Assembly: GCA_963580285.1 (NCBI GenBank)
Contig: OY757017.1
Coordinates: 12,970,538 to 13,034,537 of the forward strand
Length of the DNA: 64,000 nucleotides
Source of the DNA: Lucinisca nassula
Lineage: Eukaryota; Mollusca; Bivalvia; Lucinida; Lucinidae
Reading direction: 5' to 3'
Shown: in pieces, positions 54,643-63,885 of the stretch
Layout of the letters: each line of letters opens with the position of its first letter
Position numbering within the stretch: the stretch's first letter is position 1
Program-made: the position numbers and the translations under genes
The notes under the pieces: generated by a model
Database searches by the model: none
What the model was told of the DNA's origin: nothing
What the model saw: the letters and a program-made list of their open reading frames with translations, nothing else

Positions 54643-54671
54643 TAGTGCAGTCTTTCAAAGCACATAAACCT

Positions 54672-54905
54672 AAGGTTATTTTTCAGATGAGATTTTGTGA
54701 TATTTTCCTTATTTAGACCGCAAACAGGTTGTTGATGCTCGTTAGAACCGCCTTATTGAGGCGGTCCTAACGAGAACTCACAACCTATGTCTTGGAGCAG
54801 AAATATGAAAATAATGGTTTCCCCTTATACCCTATCCCAGTATCCTATCCTTCCCTATATAAAGTGGGGTTTAAAGGGGTGTTCATTTAAAAGGAGTTGT
54901 TAACC
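54672..54905. mobile_element. MITE f subfamily 2 (block 1, third)
   Basis: GAACCGCCTTATTGAGGCGG centre, TATAAAGTGGGGTTTAAAGG and GTTCATTTAAAAGGAG; outer termini eroded. Partner at 59950-60170. Confidence 0.8.
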
Positions 54906-55090
54906 TGGTTCCGTTAGGAGAATTGTAGTTTTTCAGTTTCAAATATCGTTTTCAGCTGATTTTGGTCAGGTCATACATTAATTTCTACCAATTATAATAC
55001 ATCGGTCAAAATCTCCTCATTTTCAACCGTTTAAAGCATTTTGGAGAGCCTTGGGACGAGATGGATTTTGCAACGACTGTTATCGTTGAT

Positions 55091-55390
55091 TTGTTTGTTT
55101 GATTTAAAGTTTAACGTCCCCACCAACACTGTATAGGTCATTTGGGAGACGTTGCTTCCAATTTTGTGGGACTTTTACCCGACATTGAGATTAAATGACA
55201 GCTCAAGCCCTGCCGCCCAATGAAACCGATAGGGTTTATAAGCATGGACGGGCCGACTCGCACCGCATTGCCTGGGCTGGCTTAGATCCGATAAGCGGTT
55301 TACCAGTACTCGTGTGCGGGTCGGTTTCAGTTCTGCGTGGAAGCATCATACAACCCATTTATTTCTTCAAGCCCCGATGGGCGGGGGCCT
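55091..55390 (-). mobile_element. SINE-c (block 1)
   Basis: Tail first. 14-bp TSD CTGTTATCGTTGAT at 55077-55090 and 55391-55404. The same insertion is in block 2 (60341-60640), so it predates the block duplication. Confidence 0.94.
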
Positions 55391-56084
55391 CTGTTATCGT
55401 TGATAATTAACCATTACCGTTAACGGGTACACTAGCTAACGGTGTAATTATTGCCGCTGTGACGTCATGATGTTGTGTAAAGAGGATTTTCTGTAAACCG
55501 TGGACTGGGACATTGGAAAACAGTGTAGGCCCAGATCAGACTCCGTGGTCTTCGTTGCTTTCACCAATACTCAGAGGCAATCGATTCACCAGTGCTGTCA
55601 GTACTTTGATTTAATCCAATATTTAGTCACTTTGTCTTAAACGAGAAGTTCTAACGAATATTCTAACACAGCGCGCCTATCAGCGCACATATCTCAAATG
55701 TCAAGACCATAAACCAGACTCAAAATGGAATAATTGCTTGACAAAATGATTGAGATCAATCAATGGGTTTCCAGTCATTTCGTACCCAAATCATTTCGTA
55801 CCCTAGTCATTTCGTACCATTTTGGTCATTTCGTACCCGTTTTATTTTGCAATTTGGTCATTTCGTACCCACTTTGGTCATTTCGTACCCTATTTGGTTA
55901 TTTCGTACCCACTTTTATTTTTTGTGGGAAAGGTTTTTGGTCATTTCGTCCCCTCTTTAGTCATTTCGTACCAACTTTTAATTTTTCTGGCAAATGTTTT
56001 TGGTTATTTCGTACCCGATTTTTCAAACGAAGGAACGAAATGACTTTGGTATGATATGAATTGTTTTAAAGCTTTTCTATAGGT

Positions 56085-56640
56085 CACCTGAGCCGAAGGC
56101 TCAGGGGGAGCTATTGTGATTGGTCACCGTCCGTCGTCGTCGTCGTCGTCCGTCCGTATGTCCGTTCACAATTTCTTTAAATGACATCTCCTCATCCACT
56201 GAACAGATTTTGACGAAACTTGACAAAAATGATCTGTGGATGGACCTCTCTAAAAGATGTTCAAATAATTCCATCCCATGCAAAACTCTGGTTGCCATGG
56301 CAACGAAAAAGGGGAAAACTAGAAAAACTTTAAAAAAGCTTCTTGTCTGAAACCAGAAGGCCAAGGTCTTTGATATTTGATATGAAGCTTCATCTAGTTG
56401 ACATCTACCAAGATTGTTCGAATTAGAGCCCTAGGGGCAAAAATGGCCCCGCCCGGTGGCCCAGCTGTTTTACATAGACTTATACAGGGAAATCTTTTAA
56501 AAAAACTTCTTCTCTGAGTCAGAAGGCCCAGGTCTTTGATATTTGGTATGAAGCTTGATCTAGTGGACATCTACCAAGACGGTTAAAACAAGAGCCCTGG
56601 GGCAAAATATTGCAGGGAAAACCTTTAAAAATCTTCAAGG
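56085..56640 (-). mobile_element. 3' end of a tandem-core element, minus strand
   Basis: Reads inward from a terminal hairpin CCTGAGCC-GAA-GGCTCAGG (56087-56105), a (GTC)n run, TGACATCTCCTCATCCACTG, and then monomer sequence TGATATGAAGCTTCATCTAG and TAGAGCCCTAGGGGCAAAAA. It links the hairpin-ended type at 27.9 kb with the 166-bp monomers at 42-47 kb. Confidence 0.8.
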
Positions 56641-56649
56641 CCCAGATCT

Positions 56650-56720
56650 TTGTTATCGAGGCGGCCCTAACGAATTTCAACAATCTTTGCTTGGAGCAGA
56701 AATATGAAAAAAAAATTATC
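56650..56720. mobile_element. MITE f fragment
   Basis: TTATCGAGGCGGCCCTAACG, CTTGGAGCAGAAATATGAAA; inside the foldback element. Confidence 0.6.
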
Positions 56721-57084
56721 GGAAAATTCTCTTTAATAAATAAATAAAGAAAAAAAAAAGAAAGAATAAGATATAATAAATAAACATTAATAAATAAATA
56801 GTTCATTACTCTGTCGGTCCTTCCCAGATACGAAATGACCAAATGACTTGGGTACGCATTGACTATTTTAAAGTCATTTCGTAACCGTTTTGGTAAATTC
56901 GTACTTTTTGGTCAATTTGTACCCAGGTACGAAATGACCAAAACTGTTACGAAATGACTTGGGTACGAAATGGTTGTTAGTGGGTACGAAATGACCGACA
57001 AACGGGTACGAAATGACCAAAATGGTACGAAATGACTAGGGTACGAAAGGACTTGGGTACGAAATGACCGGTTACCAATCAATG

Positions 57085-57204
57085 TATATTGCTTGATCCA
57101 CTTTTAGAATTCTTCTTTGATGAATGGCATTTGATCGTCAAACTAACTTGATACAAAGAAATTCATTGAGAAGTACGTCATCGTTTTGGGTCCACAGGTA
57201 TAAC
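57085..57204. mobile_element. MITE h, right half
   Basis: TATATTGCTTGATCCACTTT, GTCAAACTAACTTGATAC and GGGTCCACAGGTATAA match the right side of 25864-26192, with decayed TIR. The left half lies at about 55640-55765, across the foldback insertion. Confidence 0.7.
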
Positions 57205-57356
57205 CCACACCTCCCATCAGAGAAACCAATGGGAAAGAAACACAAACATGAAATGACTAGACTCTAACGAAACATCAATTAAAGCAGAAAGCCAAAAGGA
57301 CAGTTACTTTCCCCCAAAATGGCAAACTGACTATCCAACACAAAAAAATATATAAA
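57205..57356 (-). mobile_element. YLDD retroelement 3' UTR fragment
   Basis: CACCTCCCATCAGAGAAACC, GAAAGCCAAAAGGACAGTTA; matches 33330-33440 and 40370-40500. Confidence 0.75.
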
Positions 57357-58001
57357 GTTTCCACAAATGTTGCATACATTTCTTGACCAGTCTCTTCGAT
57401 TTGACCCAGTGTCTGAACAACAGAAGGAGCTGAAGTATCCTTTGTCTCAAGTGAGATCAAATCGATGGTTTGTTCGGGGAATGGATAACCAAGCTCATCC
57501 AGCGCTTCCACGAATGAGACCACATGTTGGTGAAAAGTCCGTTGTAAACCCTTCTCTTGCTCATGGTGACTGTCTGTAGTTTCTGATTTCTGAAGATACA
57601 GATTCTCAAAGTCTCGAGACAATCGAGATATTTCTGGACCAGCCACCGTCCAACGTCTCAGAGCACCGGGATTTTCTGTGAGGCAAAATGCACCCCATCT
57701 GATCTTACTATTGCATTGGTTTGTTCGTGGGCCTGGTCTAGTGCAAGTCAGGCTAGAGGACTTCTTATTTCCTGCCTTGTGAACCACAAACAGACCATCA
57801 CGAAATCTATTACGGATAAGGCAGCCAATTGGCCCATTGAACATAAAATGCACTTGTGGTCAAGTCTTCGGGAAAGTTGCCTCGTGTGGTGCAGAAACCC
57901 TGATCCATGATTTGCATTTTTGTGTTAGTTTCTTTTTTCATGGCAGCCATCCCTGTCGAACTTAAACGGACATCAAGGTAACTGCAGTCGGTTAAAGTCA
58001 A
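57357..58001 (-). pseudogene. EADTR/TGCDT protein gene, copy 3 (5' part only)
   Basis: Two frames. The first (58001-57810) has QGFCTTRGNFPEDLTTSAFY. The second (57853-57275) has NGPIGCLIRNRFRDGLFVVH, LTENPGALRRWTVAGPEISR, HHEQEKG and EALDELGYPFPEQTIDLIS. The frame breaks near 57835 and again near 57750, where copy 1 has GLALDQAQ. The catalytic-like EADTR and TGCDT region is missing; the fragment stops at 57357 against a YLDD retroelement tail. The gene is otherwise as described for copy 1. Confidence 0.8.
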
Positions 58002-58772
58002 TACATAGATTTATATAGGGACTTGATAATTATTTCCCCGTAAAAGATAAACTAATAACAAAATCTTTTCTGTGCCAGTGGCTCATGATTTTTCATTCTT
58101 TTTCGAATATCCATCTGTATTTTTAATGGTTTTTCATGAACAATTTTTGGTCCTTTTTACATATATTTGGAAGCACCCTCTAAATGTATAGAATATATAA
58201 TAAAACTACTGAATGAAGCGACAAAAACTGATGAATTTATTTTCATAATTTGTTTTGTGAATTGTTATTTCTTTTCTGTGCCAGCCGGAGTAAAATTGCA
58301 TTGTAAATACGTCAAGATAAATTTTGTAAAATAAAAATGATAATAATTTGGTCATTTTGACAATGAAATACACTACCCTCTTTTTCTATTTTCTTTTTCT
58401 ATGGATTAGATGGAGGCTTTGGGGAAATAACCATTTATTTTTTGTGTTGTACGCGTTAATTACCTTGATTATTTGCACAGCTGAGAAAGGTCGTGTCCGT
58501 ATAAGTCCGGTATGATGAACTGTATGGCAATGGCAGCATGTATTTCACTTCTGCGACCACCTCTGCGAACCCGCAAGGATTATAATTAGTTCTATTACAC
58601 TGTCTGTAATTGCAAAATGTACCCGACAGACTGCTGTTGCACCTGGTGTGTGTTAACATATATTAGGGCGCACACTTCTGTGAACCCGGTAGGAATATAA
58701 TTAGTTTCATTACACTCTGTGTAATTGTACAATGTACTCGCAGAATTAGCGTTCTTCTTCCTCCTACAGCAT

Positions 58773-59069
58773 CGGCCCCCGCCCATCGGGGCTTGAAGAA
58801 ATAGATGGGCTGCACGATGCTTCCACGCAGAGCTGAAATCCGACCACACACGAGTACTGGTAAACCGCTTAGAGGATCTAAGCCTGCCCAGGTAAAGCGG
58901 TGCGAGTCGGAACGTCCTTGCTTATAAACCCTATCTGTTTCATTGGGCGACAGGGCTTGAGACGTCATTTCATCTCAGTGTCGTGTAAAAGTCCCACAAA
59001 ATTGGAAGCAACGTCTCCAAAATGACCTATACAGTGTTGACGAGGACGTTAGACCTCAAATCAAACAAA
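58773..59069 (+). mobile_element. SINE-c (block 2 only)
   Basis: CGGCCCCCGCCCATCGGGGC to GACGTTAGACCTCAAATCAA. Imperfect 14-bp TSD TCCTCCTACAGCAT at 58759-58772 and TCCTAATACAGCAT at 59070-59083. The target overlaps the one used by SINE-d in block 1. Confidence 0.92.
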
Positions 59070-59202
59070 TCCTAATACAGCATAAACATAGCAAAACATA
59101 TTAATAAACGTTAAAATATATTTTACAAATGGCCATTTTTCTTTAGATGTGTTCTTAAATTCCAAATACGGATTTCCGAAAAGTTCACCAGACTGAGAGC
59201 TG

Positions 59203-59486
59203 GCCATAACGAAAACACCCCTATATAATTCTGACTCCCTTTAGCCACACTTTTATATGGTAAAACCGGGGTTTAAAAGGGGGTAAACCTTTATTTTCTA
59301 ATTTCTGCTCCACTATATAGATTGTGGGTACTTGTTAGAACCGCCTCGATGAGGCGGTTCTAACGTGTACCCACAATCTATTTTTTTAGCAGAAATAAGA
59401 AAAAATATCACAATTTTTCATCTTAAAATATTCGTTCTTTCAGCGTCAAAGTTAACTATGTATTTGTATAGGTGTGTTTTCGTAAT
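59203..59486. mobile_element. MITE f (block 2, first)
   Basis: AACGAAAACACCCCTATATA to GGTGTGTTTTCGTAATG, centre GAACCGCCTCGATGAGGCGG intact. Confidence 0.88.
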
Positions 59487-59643
59487 GAAATTTTATCTCA
59501 TTGCGTTAACAAATCCTACAATGAATGCCCCTTTAAATCGCATAAAATCGGAAGCATCGACTCTAAAATGACCAGGCTACTTTTGAGGGGGACGTAACAC
59601 TTCAAAACAAACAAACTATTGCGATAACACATCCGTTTGTCAT

Positions 59644-59920
59644 CATCACGAAAACACGCCTATATAATTTTGACCCCTTTGAACCCCACTTTTATATAGT
59701 AAAACTGGGGTTTCCGGGGGTATACCTTACTTTTCTTATTTCTGCTCTAAAATATAGATTGTGGGTACTCGTTAGAACCGCCTCGATTTGGTGGTTCTAA
59801 CGAGTGCCCACAATCTATATTTAGAGCAGAAATAAGAAAAATATAATTTTTCATCGTAAAATTTTCATTTTTTCGGCGATAAAGGTGGCAATGTATTTGT
59901 ATAGGCGTGATTGCGTAATG
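59644..59920. mobile_element. MITE f (block 2, second)
   Basis: CATCACGAAAACACGCC to AGGCGTGATTGCGTAATG. Flanks TTTGTCAT / TAGTGCAG join as GTGTCATAGTGCAG in the second duplicate of block 1 (54637-54650). Confidence 0.92.
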
Positions 59921-59949
59921 TAGTGCAGTCTTTCAAAGCACATAAACCT

Positions 59950-60170
59950 AAGGTTATTTTTCTAATGAGATTCTGTGATATTTTCCTTATTAAGACCACA
60001 AACAGGTTGTGTGTGCTCGTTAGAACCGCCTCATTGAGGCGGTTCTAACGAGAACGCACAACCTTTGTCTTGGAGCAGAAATATGGAAATAATGGTTTCC
60101 CCTTATACCCTATCCTTCCCTATATAAAGTGGGGTTGAAGGGGGTGTTCATTTCAAGGAGTTGTTAACCT
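59950..60170. mobile_element. MITE f subfamily 2 (block 2, third)
   Basis: Centre GAACCGCCTCATTGAGGCGG, TATATAAAGTGGGGTTGAAG. Partner of 54672-54905. Confidence 0.82.
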
Positions 60171-60340
60171 GGTTCCGTTAAGAGAATTGTACTTTTTTCA
60201 GTTTCAATGACTTTGGTTAGGTCATACAATAATTTCTATCAATTATAATACAGCGGTAAAAATCACTCATTTTCAACCTTTTAAAACATTTTGGAGAACT
60301 TTCGGACGTGATGGGTTTTGCAACGACTGTTATCGTTGAT

Positions 60341-60640
60341 TTCTTTGTTTGATTTGAGGTTTAACGTCCCCATCATTACTGTATAGGTCATTTGGGAGAC
60401 GTTGCTTCCAATTTTGTAGGACTTTTATCCTACATTGAGATTAAAAAACATCTCAAGCCCTGTCGCCCAATGAAACCAATAGGGTTTATAAGCATGGACG
60501 GGCCGACTCGCACCGCATTGCCTGGGCTGGCTTAGATCCGATAAGCGGTTAACCAGTACTCGTGTGCGGGTCGGTTTCAGCTCTGCGTGGAAGCATCATA
60601 CAACCCATTTATTTCTTCAAGCACCGATGCGCGGGGGTCT
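60341..60640 (-). mobile_element. SINE-c (block 2, shared insertion)
   Basis: TSD CTGTTATCGTTGAT at 60327-60340 and 60641-60654, identical to block 1. Confidence 0.94.
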
Positions 60641-60935
60641 CTGTTATCGTTGATAATTAACCATTACCGTTAACGGGTACACTAGCAAACGGTGTAATTC
60701 TTGCCGCTGTGACGTCATGATGTTGTGTAAAGAGGCTTTTCTGTTGACCGTGGACTAGGACATTTGAAAACAGTGTAGACCCAGATCAGACTCCGCTGTC
60801 TTCGTTGCTTTCAAGCCAATACTCAGAGGCAATCGATTCGCCAGTGCTGTCAGTACTTTGATTTAATCCAATATTTAGTCACTTTGTCTTAAACGAGAAG
60901 TTCTAACGACTATTCTAACACAGATCGCCTATTAT

Positions 60936-61570
60936 ATGCAATGGAATATAAGAATCTTATATGGGTGTGAGGGGTGGATTGAAAAATCCGTCCCGAGGGA
61001 CACTGTCCGGCATCACGAGGCTTGCCGAGTGATGCCGGACAGAAATCCCGAGGGACGGATTTTTCTATCCACCCCTCACACCCATATAGGATTCTTTTTC
61101 TTGCATACCTTCCACTTCAAAGCGCGGATTTTTAATGCTGCAGTCATTTCGGTTACAGACGTCCACCATATTGTGATGCCACTACAGGAATGTTTACTGA
61201 CGTCATGTTACGTGCATGACGTCAGCCTTAGCGACGGCGCATATGCGGTCGTATTCAACCAGTACATTTATCAAACATGCGATAATATTCGATTTCAGGC
61301 CGGAACACCAGGGTCAGAACATAAATTTCTATCCCAGGGTAAAATCACGGATTTCCTTGTCTGGTGTGCAAGAAAATAACTGTGTTTTATTCTAAAACAA
61401 ATCACGGCAAGGAAGCGAGTGACGTCATTAAAAACTGCCAATTTATGACGTCACTAGTCAATGTTCTTGACGTAAGACGGTGTAACGTCATATTCTTGCA
61501 TCGAAAACGTCGGAAAAGGATATAAATGCATGTGTTTCAGTCGATAATTTTAGCGGGATTTCTTCTAACA
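60936..61570. mobile_element. Large palindromic element with CRE-rich tail
   Basis: 60943-61108 folds almost perfectly: TATATGGGTGTGAGGGGTGG and TGTCCGGCATCACGAGGC mirror after the apex ACGAGGCTTGCCGAGTG. The following 450 bp carry TGACGTCA-type sites at about 61198, 61213, 61420 and 61446 and a GGATATAAATGCATG near 61518. The layout (palindrome plus TGACGTCA-rich tail) matches P1 and P2. The 147-codon frame at 60936-61379 crosses the hairpin and is probably spurious. Confidence 0.75.
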
Positions 61571-61639
61571 ATGGCGAAAAGTTGAGATTTTGAAGGTAAC
61601 AACAGCATTATTGCAAATTTTCAGCCTGTCAGAATCGAA

Positions 61640-61808
61640 ATAGATCAGCTCTAGTTTTGATTCGTTGAGTAATAAATCACAGTTTGTTGGTGATTTGTAA
61701 GTAGACAAATCACGCGCGCTACGCGCTCGTGATTTGTCTACTTAACAACTGACCTCCAAACTGTGATTTAATACTCTACAAATCACAGCTAGAGCTGATC
61801 TATTTCTT
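61640..61808. repeat. Palindrome (AAATAGATCAGCTCTAG arms)
   Basis: Outer arms GAAATAGATCAGCTCTAG and CTAGAGCTGATCTATTTC; inner arms AAATCACAGTTTG / CAAACTGTGATTT and AAGTAGACAAATCACG / CGTGATTTGTCTACTT around GCGCGCTACGCGCT. Confidence 0.88.
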
Positions 61809-62378
61809 AACCACAAACAGTATTTTTTGGAATACATGTATCTTGCCCATGAAAAGAACGCTTTAAGTGGGTCCCACTGGAAACGTGACAAAGCTGGCAA
61901 TAACAAACCGAACTTAGTTGTGGCCCTTGCCTATCACATCAATGTTTCGCATGCGCCCTTTAATTATATCATTTTCGTGTAAATTAAGGCTCTTTTCCCC
62001 CACTGTCCTTTATTCTTCCTTGTCTGTAGATTAATGAGCTCTTTTATGACAAAATATAGAGAAGTGAGTATTTCCTTTGATCTTTCAAGTTTGAAAATCA
62101 TATCAGGTAAAATATCATACAAGCAACCTTTTGAGTTATTAAAGAAGAACCGTGACGCGAGGACGCGCTAGCTTATCTTTGTCAGCGTATATTAGCGAGG
62201 CCTGCAATAGATGCCCGCGTATTTTTATATTTGTATTTTTATGTACATGTAAACAGTGAAAATTGAAATACCCGATCACCGATGTCTCGTTCACCAGCAC
62301 ATTGATTAAAAAACTTTGACGCGAGGGTGAGCTATCTCATCTTAGTCATCTGACGCGGGCACGGATATATCACTTGGA
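61809..62378. other. Unassigned, with a weak tandem pair
   Basis: GTGACGCGAGGACGCGCTAG (about 62152) and TTTGACGCGAGGGTGAGCTA (about 62316) begin similar segments about 165 bp apart. No gene. Confidence 0.35.
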
Positions 62379-62640
62379 CATCACGTGAACAAGTCCGTAA
62401 AATGAACACCCCCAAATCCCACTTTATATAGAGAAAACGGGGGTTTACGGCGGTAAACAATATTTTTCTAATTTCTGCTCAAAGACATAGGTTGTGGGTA
62501 CTCGTTAGAACCGCCTCAATGAAGCGGTTCTAACGAGTACCCACAACCTATGTTTGCAGTATAAATAAGAAAAATATCACAGATTTTCGTCAGAAAAGTA
62601 GCCATTTTGGAGATGCAAAAATTGCACTATATCGCACGCG
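62379..62640. mobile_element. MITE f subfamily 2, full length
   Basis: CATCACGTGAACAAGTCCGT to GCCATTTTGGAGATGCAAAA; centre GAACCGCCTCAATGAAGCGG. Reverse-oriented partner at 4084-4335. Confidence 0.85.
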
Positions 62641-62689
62641 TTTGAAGGCAATGATCAGGATTCGATGCAATTATCCTCAGGGAAACAAA

Positions 62690-62995
62690 ACCGTACAAAC
62701 ATTGATTGGTTCATTTCATTTTTATATGACATATTTTCTAAATTATCCTAACGTCCTGTCAGTCAGTGCTAGCCAGGTAAAATGCAAATCATAAGATGTT
62801 GTTCATTTCACGGCTGACCCGTGTATCAGTCAATCAACACATATCCCAAATGTCAAGACCTAAAATGGAATAATTGCTTGGAAAAATGATTGAGATCAAT
62901 CAATGTATATTGCTTGATCCAATTTAAGAATTCTTTGATGAATAGCATTTGATTGTCAAACTAACTTGATGTCAGAGAGACTTTATCAAAGACAT
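62690..62995. mobile_element. Decayed MITE h carrying the foldback empty site
   Basis: CAAACATTGATTGGTTCATT, TATCCTAACGTCCTGTCAGT, AATGATTGAGATCAATCAAT and GTCAAACTAACTTGATGTCA align with 25864-26192. The right TIR is replaced by Gypsy gag sequence. Confidence 0.7.
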
Positions 62996-62997
62996 AT

Positions 62998-63447
62998 TTC
63001 ATAGATGCACTAATTGACTCAGATATACGTTTGCGCATTAAACAGACCAGACCAACGACACTCAATGACGCCATTCGCCAGGCAGTAGAATTGGAAGCTT
63101 TTGTTTAAGTAGAAGAGAAAAACAAAGAGCTAAAAGGCTACTTAAGACCAGTCGATATGGGTGAGGCAAAGGATCAACCGAATGAAAGTGAACTTAAAAC
63201 GCTAGTAAGCCGTCTCGATAATTTGCAAAAGTCAATGAACGAGGTGAAAAAAGAAATGAAAGAACTCAAATCACAGAGCCTCTCACGTGCCACTATTCAC
63301 ACAGAAACAAGGCGAAATTATGCAGATAGGAGCTGCTATGTCTGCGGGTGTCAAGGTCATCTGGGACGAGATTGTCATTACAAAAATCAGTCTGGAAGAG
63401 GTGGCCGAGGCCGAGGCCAAGGCCAGGGCTGGGGCCGAGGCCGTTGA
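62998..63447 (+). pseudogene. Gypsy gag, C-terminal part (nucleocapsid)
   Basis: The frame reads FIDALIDSDIRLRIKQTRP, then AIRQAVELEAF, typical of the end of a Gypsy capsid domain. A TAA stop lies in frame at 63106-63108. The next open piece (63157-63447) has a coiled Lys/Glu-rich linker (LDNLQKSMNEVKKEMKEL) and one CCHC knuckle CYVCGCQGHLGRDC (C-x2-C-x4-H-x4-C). A Gly-Arg-rich tail ends at a TGA at 63445-63447. Nucleocapsid proteins bind the element RNA (family knowledge). The stops make this copy non-functional. Confidence 0.88.
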
Positions 63448-63885
63448 CGAGAATATCAAAGAGGAAATGATCAAGGAAGACAGAATGAAATTCGGAATAA
63501 TTCAGAAAGCTCTGGATTATTTGTAAATGCACATATTTGTCGGAAGAATGTGAAGTTGCTCGTTGACACTGGAGCAACGTTGACAACATTAAATGACAGT
63601 TTGTATAATTCAGTCAAGAGCTCATTTGGTGGAGAAAATATGTTGACCAGGATTAGAATAGAAATTCTGTCAGCTACAAATGAGCCACTCAATGTTTCTG
63701 GAAAAACGGAAAAGAGCATCCAAATAGGACAAAAAATCTACAATCAAGAGCTTGCCGTCGCAAAAAATGCAATGGATGGAATATTAGGGTTGGATTTCTT
63801 GAACAAATATAAATGCAAAGTAGACATAGTGAACAGAAAGCTTTTGATAGGTAAAAATGAGATTCCAATGATCCCGAGGGTTTAA
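63448..63885 (+). pseudogene. Gypsy protease (retropepsin) region
   Basis: It lies in the same reading frame as gag, separated from it by the TGA, so the ancestral arrangement was probably one continuous gag-pol frame. The active-site motif LLVDTGATLT is at about 63553-63582 and the C-terminal flap/ILGLDFL motif at about 63781-63801. A stop at 63883-63885 is followed by coding-like sequence in another frame (about 63888-64000: CYRISVSEMCSTPSRSEIVV), so a frameshift lies near 63885. A retropepsin cleaves the element polyprotein (family knowledge). RT and integrase would lie beyond the window. Confidence 0.87.

Larger units (their letters stand above)
52562..55765 (+). repeat. Paralogous block 1
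   Basis: Collinear with 58048-60935: R block, TGCGAACCCGCAAGGATTAT, the f-MITE cluster, GGAGTTGTTAACCTGGTTCC, the SINE-c and GGTGTAATTATTGCCGCTGT. Differences are later insertions: SINE-d here versus SINE-c there near 53.27/58.77 kb, plus a local duplication at 54.08-54.64 kb. Confidence 0.9.
55766..57076. mobile_element. Foldback transposon with TCATTTCGTACC arms
   Basis: 8-bp TSD AATCAATG at 55758-55765 and 57077-57084; the empty site is at 62898-62905. The left arm (55766-56055) is a run of TCATTTCGTACC units spaced 15-50 bp. The right arm (56823-57076) carries the reverse complement GGTACGAAATGA. The outermost bases are GGTTTCCAG and GGTTACC. No transposase was found between the arms, which instead hold an older tandem-core element fragment and a MITE f fragment. 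Confidence 0.9.
58048..60935 (+). repeat. Paralogous block 2
   Basis: Counterpart of 52562-55765, joined at its left to copy 3 of the EADTR gene. It ends near CTATTCTAACACAG, where block 1 continues into MITE h and this copy continues into a large palindrome. Confidence 0.9.

Noticed and set aside
55766..56055. CRISPR-like array of TCATTTCGTACC repeats
   Set aside because: Repeats are only 12 bp, spacing is irregular, the array recurs inverted at 56823-57076 with a TSD, and the genome is animal.
60936..61379. 147-codon frame
   Set aside because: It crosses the arms of a perfect hairpin and a CRE-rich tail; openness follows from the palindrome and no domain is visible.
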